64,000 nucleotides of DNA from CAVTWH01 sp963850915. Its GTDB lineage: Bacteria > Actinomycetota > Actinomycetes > Mycobacteriales > Micromonosporaceae. This document shows, piece after piece, positions 32,816 through 41,517 of this stretch (positions are counted from its first letter, which is position 1; each line of letters begins with the position of its first letter). The notes under the pieces are model-generated. The model ran no database searches. It was not told the origin of the DNA and saw only the letters and a list, made by a program, of their open reading frames with translations. The position numbers and the translations under genes are program-made. The stretch spans positions 806,001 through 870,000 of the forward strand of contig CAWKND010000010.1 of assembly GCA_963850915.1 (NCBI GenBank), given 5' to 3'.

Positions 32816-33772
32816 TCAGCCGGGGTGGCCGTACCCGTGTACCGACCCGACGCTCGTCATCTGCGCCATCCGGACATGGTCCCCGGGGTGCGGGGCGTGT
32901 ACCACCCAGCCGCCGCCTACGTAGATGGCCACGTGGTGTACGTCGCTGTAGTAGAAGACGAGGTCGCCGACGCTCGGCGAACTCACGTGCGAGGTGTGTT
33001 TCCACTGGTCGGCGGTGTAGTGGTCGAGGCTCACCCCGACTGAGGCCCAGGACGCCTTGGTCAGCCCGGAGCAGTCGTACGAACCCGGCCCGTCAGCCGC
33101 CCACACGTAGGGCTTGCCGATCTGGTTGCAGGCGAACTCGGCGGCGCCCTGTCCCTTGCCGGAGCCGGCGGTCACCGGGCAGTTGGTCGGCTTCAGCACG
33201 GTGATGCTGACCGGGGCCGGCTTGGTCAGCTTTTGCAGCGCCGCGACCTGGGCCTGGATCTGCGCCTTCTTGGCGGCCAGGTCGGCATCGGCCGCGGCCT
33301 CCTGGGCGATCAGGTCGTCCAGCGGCTTCTTCTGGTCCTGGTAGTTCTTCAGCAGCCCGGTGACATTTTCGATGGTCGTCTTCTGCGAGGTGGCCAGCGC
33401 GTCCAGTGAGGACATCTTGTCAGCGAGCGAGTTGGGCCCGCCGTCGCCGAGCATGGCGTTGACGTCTGCCATCGGGCCCTGCATGTAGAGCTGGGCGGCG
33501 AGCGCGCCGACCCGGCTGGTGGCCAGGTCGGCCTGGCTCTGCAGCGGCTCGAGCTGCTGCTGGAGCGCGGCGGCCTTGGCCTGGTCGGCAAGCAACTTGG
33601 TGTGGACGCCGTTGTACTGCTCGATCAACGGCTCCAGCTGGTTCCACAGCTTGTCGATCTGCGCCTGCGGATCCGGCGAGGCAGCGGCATGGGTGGCCGG
33701 AGCCAGGGTGGCGAGGACCGTTGCGATCACCGCGACCAGGCCGACGAGGGGGGAGCGTCTGGACCTGTGCAC
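32816..33772 (-). CDS. NlpC/P60 cell-wall peptidase with coiled-coil, paralogue of 30672-31670
   Basis: About 318 residues with the same plan as the upstream-numbered paralogue. A signal peptide (ATHAAA) is followed by a coiled coil with the shared start KLWNQLEPLIEQYN, and a C-terminal NlpC/P60 domain with Cys in YDCSGLT, His in VHHVAIYVG and a third residue His in VVHAP. The triad is therefore complete, unlike its paralogue. GTG 33772 gives the best signal peptide, but no good ribosome site is visible, and longer starts up to 33850 remain open. No c-di-AMP riboswitch precedes this copy, so the two enzymes are regulated differently. Confidence 0.85.
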   Translation of the reverse strand: MHRSRRSPLVGLVAVIATVLATLAPATHAAASPDPQAQIDKLWNQLEPLIEQYNGVHTKLLADQAKAAALQQQLEPLQSQADLATSRVGALAAQLYMQGPMADVNAMLGDGGPNSLADKMSSLDALATSQKTTIENVTGLLKNYQDQKKPLDDLIAQEAAADADLAAKKAQIQAQVAALQKLTKPAPVSITVLKPTNCPVTAGSGKGQGAAEFACNQIGKPYVWAADGPGSYDCSGLTKASWASVGVSLDHYTADQWKHTSHVSSPSVGDLVFYYSDVHHVAIYVGGGWVVHAPHPGDHVRMAQMTSVGSVHGYGHPG

Positions 33773-33839
33773 GATAGCCAACAGTAGGGAAAGCCTTGTG
33801 GCACAAGCAACCGCTGAGCGTACACACTTCGCTCCGCTG

Positions 33840-34871
33840 TCAGTTGGCAACAGCGCGTGTGGGTACCCGGCCCCCTACCACGGCTCGCAAGACATCGTCG
33901 ATCGTCAACATCCCCTGGGGTACCGGACCCTCGCCGACCAGTACCATGTGCCGCCGTTGACGCCGCATCGCCAGCAGCGTCTCGGCCAGGTTGCAGCCCG
34001 CCGGTACGGTCGGCAGCGCCCGTACCAGTCGGGCCGGAATGGCCTGTCGACGCGCCTCGCCGGTGACCCCGAGAACGTCTTTCACGTGCAGGAACCCGGT
34101 TACCCGACCGGTCTGCGGGTGGACGACCGGGAACCGCGACAGCCCGGTACCGATGGCCCGCTCCTCAAGCTCGGCCGGCGACACGCCCTCGGCAACCGTG
34201 GTGACCGAGTCCCACGGCCGCATCGCGTCGGCCGCGGTGCGCTGGTGCAGCGCGAGCGCACCGGTGATCCGGGCGTGCTCCTCCGGATCGAGCAGCCCCT
34301 CGGTACGCGACTGGGCGACCAGTCCGGCCAGCTCCTCGGCGGTGAAAACCGTCTTCACCGTGTCGGCCGCCTCGATCCGCCACGGCCGCAGCGCCTGCCG
34401 GGCCGCCCACTTCATCGCCACCAGCAGCGGCTTGAACGCCAGGCAGAAGCCGAGCATCGGCGGCCCGAGCCAGAGCACCGCCCGCTCCGGGCCGGCCAGG
34501 GTCAGGTTCTTCGGCACCATCTCGCCGATCACCGTGTGGCAGAACACCACGATGGCCAGCGCGAGCACGAAGGCGATCGGGTGCGCCGCGCTCTCCGGCA
34601 GCCCGACCAGGTCCATCAGCGGTAGCAGCAGGTGCGACAGCGCCGGCTCGGCGATCGCGCCGAGACCGAGCGAGCAGATGGTCACGCCGAGCTGGGAGCC
34701 GGCGATCATCAGTGGCAGCTGCTCCATCGCGCGCAGCGCCATCTTCGCCCGCTTGGAGTCGCCGGCCATCGGCTCGACGGCGGTGCGCCGGGACGAGATC
34801 AGCGAGAACTCCCCGGCCACGAAGAAGGCGTTGCCGGCGAGCAGCAGCAGGGCGACCAGCAGACTACCCAT
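33840..34871 (-). CDS. CNNM/CorC-type membrane protein (DUF21 + CBS), shorter member
   Basis: A 343-residue protein. The DUF21/CNNM transmembrane domain occupies residues 1-150 (LLLLAGNAFFVAGEFSL, GSQLGVTICSLGLG, VIGEMVPKNLTL). Two CBS domains cover about 200-330 (DAMRPWDSVTTV, FPVVHPQTGRVTGFLHVKDVL, HMVLVGEGPVPQGMLTIDDVL). The family is implicated in magnesium/cobalt export and is regulated by nucleotide binding to the CBS pair. The C-terminal CorC/HlyC domain is missing, unlike in the upstream partner. Its ATG overlaps the end of that partner by 8 bp, so they form a coupled pair, possibly a heterodimer. Confidence 0.87.
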   Translation of the reverse strand: MGSLLVALLLLAGNAFFVAGEFSLISSRRTAVEPMAGDSKRAKMALRAMEQLPLMIAGSQLGVTICSLGLGAIAEPALSHLLLPLMDLVGLPESAAHPIAFVLALAIVVFCHTVIGEMVPKNLTLAGPERAVLWLGPPMLGFCLAFKPLLVAMKWAARQALRPWRIEAADTVKTVFTAEELAGLVAQSRTEGLLDPEEHARITGALALHQRTAADAMRPWDSVTTVAEGVSPAELEERAIGTGLSRFPVVHPQTGRVTGFLHVKDVLGVTGEARRQAIPARLVRALPTVPAGCNLAETLLAMRRQRRHMVLVGEGPVPQGMLTIDDVLRAVVGGRVPTRAVAN

Positions 34872-36129
34872 CGGTACCGCCCGGCGCGCTGACCCGTACC
34901 TGCTCGACCCGGTGCTTCTCCACCTCGGTGACGGTGAACAGCCAGCCGTGCTCGTCCACCGTCTCGCCCTGTACCGGGATGTGCCCGAGTCGGGCCATCA
35001 GGAACCCGGCGAGCGTCTCGTACGGCCCCTCCGGCAGCCGGAACCCGGTCAGCTCCTCCAGCTCGTCCTCGCGTACCACGCCCTCGACCAGTACGCTGCC
35101 CGGCGACTCGGGGTGCGGCTCGCCGTCCGGGTGCACGTCGTAGGCGGCCAGCTCGGTGTCGTGCTCGTCGGAGATCTCGCCGACCAGCTCCTCGGCCAGG
35201 TCCTCGATGGTGACCAGCCCGTCGGTGCCGCCGTACTCGTCGACCACGATCGCCAGCTCGGCACCGTTGTCCTGCAGCTCGCGCAGTACCCCGTCGAGGT
35301 CGAGGCTCTCCGGCACGTACACCGGCTCGCGGGCGATCAGCCCCACGGGGGTACGCGACCGGTCGGCAGGTGGTACGGCCAGCGCGTCGATCACGGTCAC
35401 CACGCCGGTGATCTGGTCGAGCTCCGACTCGTACACCGGGAATCTGCTGTGGCCGGTCACCCGCGCGGTCTCCAGCATCGCCGAGACCATCACGATCGCC
35501 TCCAGCGAGACCACGTCGACCCGCGGCGTCATCGCCTCGGCGGCCCGCTTGTCGCCGAACCGGATGGTCCGCTGCAGCAGCAGCGCGGTGTCCTCGGGCA
35601 GCGTCCCGGCCTGCGCCGACATCGCGGCCAGCAGGCTCAACTCCTCCGGCGAGCGGGCGCTGGCCAGCTCCTCCTGCGGCTCCACGCCCAGCCGCCGGAC
35701 CAGCGCGTTGGCACTCCCGTTGAGCAGCCGGATCAGCCAGGTGAAGATCATCGCGAAGGTACGCTGCGGTCCGGCGGTGGCCCGGGCCAGCGGCATCGGC
35801 CGGGCCAGCGCCGCGTTCTTCGGGATCAGCTCGCCGAAGAGCATGGAGAACAGCGTCGCGATCACCAGGGCGATCAGGTGGGTCAGGCCCGGCCGGTCGC
35901 CGATCACCGGCTTGATCAGCCGGGCCAGCGCCGGTTCGGCCAGGTAGCCGGTGAGCAGCGCGGCGATGGTGATACCCAGCTGCGCGCCGGAGAGCTGGAA
36001 GGAGAGTTCGCGCAGCGACCGCTGCACGGTGCGGGCCTTGCGGTCGCCGCTCTGCGCGCTGGCCTCGATCGCCGACCGGTCCACCGTGACCAGTGAGAAC
36101 TCGGCCGTCACGAAGAACGCGTTGATCAC
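34864..36129 (-). CDS. CNNM/CorC-type membrane protein (DUF21 + CBS + CorC_HlyC)
   Basis: At least 421 residues: DUF21 membrane domain (NAFFVTAEFSLVTVDRSAIEA, SGAQLGITIAALLTGYLAEP, GELIPKNAAL), a CBS pair (MTPRVDVVSLEA, HSRFPVYESELDQITGVVTVIDAL, ELAIVVDEYGGTDGLVTIEDLAEELVGEI) and a C-terminal CorC/HlyC domain of about 80 residues. GTG 36129 is the only standard start, but it would leave out the first half of helix 1. The frame stays open upstream through DGLLFTALPLLAFILLT. A strong GAGGTGAGGG site (36188-36197) lies just before an ATC codon at 36183, so translation may begin there (439 residues). Family members of this length normally include that segment. Confidence 0.85.
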   Translation of the reverse strand: MINAFFVTAEFSLVTVDRSAIEASAQSGDRKARTVQRSLRELSFQLSGAQLGITIAALLTGYLAEPALARLIKPVIGDRPGLTHLIALVIATLFSMLFGELIPKNAALARPMPLARATAGPQRTFAMIFTWLIRLLNGSANALVRRLGVEPQEELASARSPEELSLLAAMSAQAGTLPEDTALLLQRTIRFGDKRAAEAMTPRVDVVSLEAIVMVSAMLETARVTGHSRFPVYESELDQITGVVTVIDALAVPPADRSRTPVGLIAREPVYVPESLDLDGVLRELQDNGAELAIVVDEYGGTDGLVTIEDLAEELVGEISDEHDTELAAYDVHPDGEPHPESPGSVLVEGVVREDELEELTGFRLPEGPYETLAGFLMARLGHIPVQGETVDEHGWLFTVTEVEKHRVEQVRVSAPGGTDG

Positions 36130-36325
36130 TGTGAGCAGGATGAATGCCAGCAGCGGCAGTGCCGTGAAGAGCAGCCCGTCGATGGTTCCCTCACCTCACG
36201 GACGATTGTGCCATGTCCGTTCGGTTGCGGCCGCGCGGCACAAACGACATTGGGGGTACGCCCGGCCGCGTCCCCTTTGACTCCCCGCGCAGTCGTCCGT
36301 GGGTTGCAGCCTGCGCTGGTCTCGT

Positions 36326-36490
36326 CGAGCGCTGGCCGCGCTGCTGTCTCTGAACGCCCCCGCTCCTTCGAGCGCTGGCCGCGCTGCTGTCACCGAGCGC
36401 TGCTCGCGCTGCTGCCCTCGAGCGCTGCCCGCGCTGCTGCCCTCGAGCGCTGCCCGCGCTGCTGCCTCCGAAACGCTGGCCGCGCTGGGC
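36326..36490. repeat. Imperfect 25-bp tandem repeat
   Basis: Units beginning CGAGCGCTG recur at 36369, 36394, 36419 and 36444, with a degenerate one at 36469 (CGAAACGCT), at an exact 25-bp period. A further unit at 36326 is separated by a decayed copy. Units 36419 and 36444 are nearly identical. The array lies between the beta-propeller gene's stop and the CNNM gene's start. Confidence 0.88.
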
Positions 36491-37648
36491 TCAGCCGAAC
36501 AGGACGAAGTCGCGGCGGGCCGCGCCGCCGACCGTGGTGAAGTCTCCGCCCGCGGCGATGCGGTGCAGGTCCGGATTGATCGCGATCTGCTGGATGCCGT
36601 GGATGCCGCGTACGCTCGGCCGCCAGCTCTGCAGCGCGCCGTTCAGGTCGAGCGCGAAGATCTTCCCGACGTCGGTCTGCCCGCCCAGGCAGCTGCCCTT
36701 CGTACCGGTGGCCGCCGTCCGGCACACGTTGGCGAAGTGGCCGCCCACGTAGACGGTGTCCCCGAGTACCGCCACCGCCTGCGCGTTGCCGTCCGTTGTC
36801 ACGGTCCACCGCGCTGTCCCGGACGCGGTGTACGCGACCACCCGGCCGCCCGGCCCGCCCTGCGCCGCGTACACCCCGGTCGCGTCGGCGTACACGCCCA
36901 CCACCTCGTACCGCGCGGTGGGCTGGAAGCCGTGCAGGGTACCGCCGTCGGCCGGGTCGAGAGCCGCGAGCCGGGCCGGACCGGAGCCGTTCACGGTGCT
37001 GAACGCGCCACCGACGAAGACCTGACCGGCAAAGGCGTGCACCGAGTTCACCGTGGCGTTCGCGGTCGGCTGCCACCCGTCCAGCAGGCCACCGGTACCG
37101 GTGTCGAAGGCGGCCAGGTGTGCCCGTGCGTGCCCGTCGACCGTACTGAACTGGCCACCCACGTAGAGCCGACCACCGAGTACGTCCATCCCTCGGGGCA
37201 GCCCGTTGACGCTGTGGCTGAACGAGGTGGGGCTACCGCCGGAGTCGACGGCCGCCAATCCGTTGCGGGCGGCACCGGCCACGTGGTGGAACGAGCCGCC
37301 GAGGTAGACAAGACCGTTCGCGACGGTGAGCGTGCGTACCTGCCCGTCGGCGGCGGGTGCCCAGGACAGCAGCGCGCCGCTGGCGGCATCGATCGCGGCC
37401 AGCCGGGTACGCGTCACGGTGTGCCCGGCCGTGGTGGCCGTGGTGAAGTCGCCGCCGACGTAGATGGTGCCGGCGTCGTACGCGACGGTGAAGATCTCGC
37501 CGTTGAACGTCGGCCCGGCCAGCGGGCTCGACACGGTGTCCGGCCCGGCGACCGCGGCGCTGGCAGCCGTCAGGACAGCCAGCGCGGCAACCGCACCTGT
37601 GAGTACCGCCCGGCCGAACCACCGGGACTTCCGTGACTGAAGAGGCAC
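36491..37648 (-). CDS. Secreted beta-propeller repeat protein
   Basis: A 385-residue protein. Residues 1-35 are a classic signal peptide ending AAVAG. The rest consists of about seven repeats with the pattern VYVGG.F..V.G....RLAA.D..TG.....W.P, for instance GTIYVGGDFTTAT, GLVYLGGSFHHVAG, GRLYVGGQFSTVDG, GQVFVGGAFSTVNG and DTVYVGGHFANVC. This is the delta-60/PKD-associated propeller type common in actinobacterial exported proteins. Two cysteines near residue 315 (NVCRT, GSCLG) may form a disulfide. It probably binds ligands at the cell surface; there is no enzymatic motif. Confidence 0.8.
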   Translation of the reverse strand: MPLQSRKSRWFGRAVLTGAVAALAVLTAASAAVAGPDTVSSPLAGPTFNGEIFTVAYDAGTIYVGGDFTTATTAGHTVTRTRLAAIDAASGALLSWAPAADGQVRTLTVANGLVYLGGSFHHVAGAARNGLAAVDSGGSPTSFSHSVNGLPRGMDVLGGRLYVGGQFSTVDGHARAHLAAFDTGTGGLLDGWQPTANATVNSVHAFAGQVFVGGAFSTVNGSGPARLAALDPADGGTLHGFQPTARYEVVGVYADATGVYAAQGGPGGRVVAYTASGTARWTVTTDGNAQAVAVLGDTVYVGGHFANVCRTAATGTKGSCLGGQTDVGKIFALDLNGALQSWRPSVRGIHGIQQIAINPDLHRIAAGGDFTTVGGAARRDFVLFG

Positions 37649-37729
37649 AGCACCACGGTAGGCCCTACTTGTCCCGTTATGTTGGCTAATCGGCTAGTCG
37701 ACCGGATCCGGTTACCTCACCGACTCCGG

Positions 37730-39901
37730 CTAGCTCACCGGCTCCGGCTTTACCGAGCGCAGCAGCACGGTGGCCACGTCGACCACCTCGGCCTGGCCGG
37801 GCGCAGCGGAGTTGACCCCGTCGGAGAGCATCGTCGAGCAGAACGGGCAGCCGACCGCGATGGTGGTCGCTCCGGTGGCGACCGCCTCCTCTACCCGCTC
37901 GGTGTTGATCCGCTTGCCGATCCGCTCCTCCATCCACATGCGGGCGCCACCGGCGCCGCAGCAGAACGAGCGCTCCGAGTTGCGCGGCATCTCGGTGACC
38001 CCGGTCGAGGCGGCCGCCAGGATCTCGCGCGGCGGGCTGAACACCCGGTTGTGCCGCCCCAGGTAGCACGGATCGTGATAAGTGATCTTGTCGATCGGCT
38101 GTACCGGCGTCAGCTTCTTCGTCTCCACGAGGTGCGCCAGCAACTGCGTGTGGTGCACCACGTCGTAGTCCCCGCCGACCTGGCCGTACTCGTTGGCGAG
38201 CGTGTTGAAGCAGTGTGGGCAGCTGGCCACGATCTTGCGTTTGGCCGGCTCGCGCCCGTCGAAGGCTTCGTTCAGCGTCTCGACGTTCTGCTGCGCGAGC
38301 TGCTGGAAGAGGAACTCGTTGCCGATCCGCCGGGCCGGGTCGCCGGTACAGGTCTCGCCGTTGCCGAGGATCGCGAACTTCACGCCGGCCTCGTGCAGCA
38401 GCGTCGCCACGGCACGGGTCGTCTTCTTCGCCCGGTCCTCGAAGGCACCGGCGCAGCCGACCCAGAACAGGTACTCGAAGTCGCTGTTCTCGGTCTCGCC
38501 CACCCGCGGTACCGGGAAGTCCAGGCCCTTGGTCCAGTCCTCCCGCGTCGCCGGCGGCGCGCCCCACGGGTTGCCCTTGGACTCCAGGTTGCGCAGCATC
38601 ACCCCGGCCTCGGCCGGGAAGTTCGATTCGATCAGTACCTGGTACCGGCGCATGTCCACGATGTGATCGACATGCTCGATGTCCACCGGGCACTGCTCGA
38701 CGCACGCGCCGCAGGTGGTGCAGGACCACAGCACGTCCGGGTCGATGATCCCGCCGACGGACGCGTCCCCGATCAGCGGCCGCTCCGCCTCGGCGAGAGC
38801 CAGCACGTTGACGTGCGCCAACTGCGCGGCGGTCGCCTTCTCCTCACCGCTCAGGTCCTTACCGCCACCGGCGAGCAGGTACGGCGCCTTGGCGTACGCG
38901 TGGTCGCGCAGGCTGGTGATGAGCAGCTTCGGGGAGAGCGGCTTGCCGGTGTTCCAGGCGGGGCACTGCGACTGGCAGCGACCGCACTCGGTACAGGTGC
39001 TGAAGTCCAGCAGCCCCTTCCAGGTGAACTGCTCCACCTGGGCGACGCCGAACTGGTCCTTCTCCGGATCCGCTTCCTCGAAGTCGAGCGGTACCCCGTT
39101 GCTCATCATCGGCCGCAGCCCGCCCAGTGCCGGCTTGTCGGCGGCGGCGGTGCGCTTGAAGTAGGTGTTCGGGAAGGCCAGGAAGCGGTGCCAGGCAACG
39201 CCCATGGTCACGTTGAGCCCGATGACGATCGCCCAGCTCATCGAGATCAGGATCTTGATCAGCGCGACCAGCGTCAGCAGGTTGCCGTTGTCCGGCAGGA
39301 TCTTGCCGAGAGCGTGCGAGACCGGCGCGGCCCAGGTCGGGAAGGGCAGCTCGCCGCCGGCCGCCGCGATGCCCCGGATGAGCAGCCCGCAGATCAGGAC
39401 CAGGAGCACGACCCACTCGACGAAGTACCCCTGCCACATGGTCGAGCCGGTGAACCGGGACGGCTTCCCCGGCCGTGGCCGGCGCCCGGGCCGGCCGCGC
39501 AGCCGCTGCACCATCAGGTAGAGGATGGCCGGGATGCCGAGCACGCTGATCCACTCGGTGACGATGCCGAAGACCACCCAGCTGCCCAGCCACGGGATCT
39601 TCGCGGTCGGCGAGACCACCTCGAAGTACGCCTGGAGTACCAGTGACGACAGCAGGATGAAGCCGACCATCACGAACCAGTGGGCGGCGCCGATCCAGGT
39701 CCACTTCAGCATCCGGGTGTGGCCGAGCGTCTCGACGAGCATCGTGCGCAGCCGCTGTGGCCTGCGGTCGAAGCGCTCCGGGTCGGGCTGGCCGAGCCGG
39801 ATCACGGCGAGCATGCGGCGTACCGCCCGCACGACGAGTACCACGGCGACAACGGTCACCGCGGCGGCGAGCACCGTGCTGACGATCTGTACCGCGCCCA
39901 T
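37730..39901 (-). CDS. Membrane-bound (Fe-S)-binding oxidoreductase, HdrD/GlpC-like
   Basis: A 723-residue protein. Residues 1-260 contain about six membrane helices resembling nitrate reductase gamma/heterodisulfide reductase cytochrome b-like subunits. Two 4Fe-4S clusters follow: CTECGRCQSQCP near residue 300 and CTTCGACVEQCP near residue 395. Two CCG-type domains come after them (VGCAG and SCPHCFNT, then HDPCYLGRHN and FCCGAGGARMW). Such fused proteins pass electrons between flavoprotein dehydrogenases and membrane quinones. In mycobacteria a similar protein sits in fatty-acid oxidation electron flow. ATG 39901 has GGAGG about 8 nt upstream, favouring it over 39928. Confidence 0.87.
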   Translation of the reverse strand: MGAVQIVSTVLAAAVTVVAVVLVVRAVRRMLAVIRLGQPDPERFDRRPQRLRTMLVETLGHTRMLKWTWIGAAHWFVMVGFILLSSLVLQAYFEVVSPTAKIPWLGSWVVFGIVTEWISVLGIPAILYLMVQRLRGRPGRRPRPGKPSRFTGSTMWQGYFVEWVVLLVLICGLLIRGIAAAGGELPFPTWAAPVSHALGKILPDNGNLLTLVALIKILISMSWAIVIGLNVTMGVAWHRFLAFPNTYFKRTAAADKPALGGLRPMMSNGVPLDFEEADPEKDQFGVAQVEQFTWKGLLDFSTCTECGRCQSQCPAWNTGKPLSPKLLITSLRDHAYAKAPYLLAGGGKDLSGEEKATAAQLAHVNVLALAEAERPLIGDASVGGIIDPDVLWSCTTCGACVEQCPVDIEHVDHIVDMRRYQVLIESNFPAEAGVMLRNLESKGNPWGAPPATREDWTKGLDFPVPRVGETENSDFEYLFWVGCAGAFEDRAKKTTRAVATLLHEAGVKFAILGNGETCTGDPARRIGNEFLFQQLAQQNVETLNEAFDGREPAKRKIVASCPHCFNTLANEYGQVGGDYDVVHHTQLLAHLVETKKLTPVQPIDKITYHDPCYLGRHNRVFSPPREILAAASTGVTEMPRNSERSFCCGAGGARMWMEERIGKRINTERVEEAVATGATTIAVGCPFCSTMLSDGVNSAAPGQAEVVDVATVLLRSVKPEPVS

Positions 39902-40026
39902 CGGCCCGCCCTCCACAAGTCCAGCCACGCCAGATCAGCCGCGCCGGGTTAGCTGCAAGTCCCAGCGACACGCCAGCCTAAGCGATGAAGTTACCCAGAG
40001 GTAACGTGACGCTCGCCCCAGCCCTC

Positions 40027-40129
40027 TTGTCCACAGCCTGTGGATAAGTTTGGGGAAAACCACATGTGTGTAATCTAGCCCCGCGAATCGGACACCTCGC
40101 CCAGACGGTCGAGAACGTCGTTATCCACA
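40027..40129. promoter_or_regulatory. Cluster of three DnaA boxes
   Basis: TTGTCCACA (40027-40035), TGTGGATAA (40039-40047, reverse orientation) and TTATCCACA (40121-40129) are all exact DnaA boxes of high-affinity types. The first two form a near-palindrome with a 3-bp spacer. They lie in the 375-bp gap between crgA and the Fe-S oxidoreductase, a few genes from the oriC-proximal cluster. Roles may be DnaA titration, origin reactivation or promoter control; it is not oriC itself. Confidence 0.7.
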
Positions 40130-40256
40130 GGCTGTGCCGGTCCGCTGACCCGCACAGGCGCGTACCGCCCAACACTGCCGGGCGGTACGGGACGGCGGAT
40201 CAGTTCAGCGGATTCCAGCTGGCAGCCGAGCGCCGGGGACATACCGGCAGGTCGGG

Positions 40257-40295
40257 CTACTTCCAGCGGGACAGGCCTACTTCCAGCGGGACAGG
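40257..40295. repeat. 19-bp direct duplication across the crgA stop codon
   Basis: ctacttccagcgggacagg occurs at 40257-40275 and again at 40277-40295. The second copy holds the last codons and stop of crgA; the first duplicates them beyond the stop. It is a small slippage duplication that leaves the protein unchanged. Confidence 0.9.
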
Positions 40296-40540
40296 ACCAG
40301 CAGCGAGGCGACGAGCGGGCCGAAGCCGACCGCCAGGTTCCAGTAGCCCCACGAGCCGACCGGGTAGACGCCGCTGGACAGGTAGAACGTCACCAGCCAG
40401 CCGATGCCGAAGACGATCAACGAAACGGCGAGTGCCGGTACCCACACCGGGCTGGGCCGGTGTGCGACACGGGCGGGCGTCCGCGCGTACTCGGCGGGCG
40501 GCGTGTAGATCTTCTTCTGGCGTACTTTGGACTTCGGCAC
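40277..40540 (-). CDS. crgA: Cell division protein CrgA
   Basis: An 87-residue protein with the CrgA layout: basic N-terminus MPKSKVRQKK, a short soluble stretch, then two membrane helices (VPALAVSLIVFGIGWLVTFYL and WNLAVGFGPLVASLLVL) ending SRWK. CrgA joins the divisome, binding FtsZ, FtsQ and the penicillin-binding proteins. It coordinates septum formation with wall growth and, in filamentous species, sporulation. Its position at the head of the DUF881-sortase-pabA-pknB cluster, transcribed away from DUF881, is the conserved actinobacterial arrangement. Confidence 0.95.
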   Translation of the reverse strand: MPKSKVRQKKIYTPPAEYARTPARVAHRPSPVWVPALAVSLIVFGIGWLVTFYLSSGVYPVGSWGYWNLAVGFGPLVASLLVLSRWK

Positions 40541-40703
40541 GGTGCTCTCCTGAGGGGAACGTCGGTGAACAGTACCCCGGGTGAGCGACCACTGAACAGT
40601 CCGCGCTCCCGGAGCGCACCCGGCTCCCGGAATAATAGGCGCTGTCCAGAATAGTCAGCGGTTCGCCCGGCAGGCCAGCCACAGCACGGATAAAGGGGGC
40701 ACG

Positions 40704-41510
40704 GTGGAGTACACATCCGGCTCAGCCACCTGGGGCAAGGCACTACGCCGCGCGGCCGGGGCGCTCTCCCCGCGCCGGCACAAGCCACGCGGCGTGTGGA
40801 GCGTGCTGGTACCCGTGGTCGCACTGATTGCCGGGCTGCTCTTCACCACCAGCGCCAACACCGCGCAGGGCACCGCGCTGCGCGACGACCGTACCCCCCA
40901 GCTCTCCAGCCTGATCGCCGACCGCAACAAGCAGCTCGCGGCCGACGAAGCCACCCGGGCCGCGCTGAGCGGCCAGGTGGACGCGCTCACCGGCACGCTG
41001 GGCGGCTCGGACGCCGATGTGGCCGCCCAGCAGGCGCGGGCCGACGCGAACAAGGCGGCGGCCGGGCTGACCGCCGTGCACGGCCCGGGCTACCAGGTCG
41101 CCCTCAACGACGCGCCGCGCCGGCCGGCCGGCAGCCTGCCGGCCGGGGCCAGCGTGGACGACCTCGTCGTGCACCAGCAGGACGTTCAGGCGGTGGTCAA
41201 CGCGCTCTGGGCCGGCGGCGCGGAGGCGATGACCATCATGGGCGTTCGGGTGATTTCTACCGTTGCGGTACGCTGCGTAGGAAACACCCTGCTTCTTAAT
41301 GGTCGCGTCTACTCCCCTCCGTTCGTTATCAATGCGATCGGCGACCGCGAAGGCATGAAGAAGGCTCTCGACACCTCGCCCGGCGTCCAGGCGTACCGAA
41401 CCGCGGTCGCCGCGTTCGGGCTGGGTTGGAGCCTCGACCGGGAGGACGACGTGACACTGCCCGCCTATCAGGGATCAATCGCGCTGCAGTCCGCCGAGCC
41501 GCTGAACTGA
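40704..41510 (+). CDS. DUF881 membrane protein
   Basis: A 268-residue protein: cytoplasmic N-terminus, one membrane helix (residues 31-49, VWSVLVPVVALIAGLLFTT), then an extracellular DUF881 domain with a coiled-coil start and the motifs GPGYQVALNDAP, VVHQQDVQAVVNALWAGGAEAMTIMGVRV and GNTLLLNGRVYSPPFVINAIGD. Mycobacterial homologues sit in the same place beside crgA, and their role in the wall is undefined. Start GTG 40704. The downstream sortase starts 8 bp after its stop, so they are likely co-transcribed. Confidence 0.9.
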   Translation: MEYTSGSATWGKALRRAAGALSPRRHKPRGVWSVLVPVVALIAGLLFTTSANTAQGTALRDDRTPQLSSLIADRNKQLAADEATRAALSGQVDALTGTLGGSDADVAAQQARADANKAAAGLTAVHGPGYQVALNDAPRRPAGSLPAGASVDDLVVHQQDVQAVVNALWAGGAEAMTIMGVRVISTVAVRCVGNTLLLNGRVYSPPFVINAIGDREGMKKALDTSPGVQAYRTAVAAFGLGWSLDREDDVTLPAYQGSIALQSAEPLN

Positions 41511-41517
41511 GCGCGGC

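Noticed and set aside
37686..38729. Alternative minus-strand frame over the Fe-S oxidoreductase
   Set aside because: It lies in a shadow frame of the gene with clear cluster-binding motifs and reads as Arg/Gly-rich nonsense.
39929..40276. oriC
   Set aside because: Only three DnaA boxes are present, and neither dnaA nor dnaN flanks the region; actinobacterial oriC has many more boxes between those genes.
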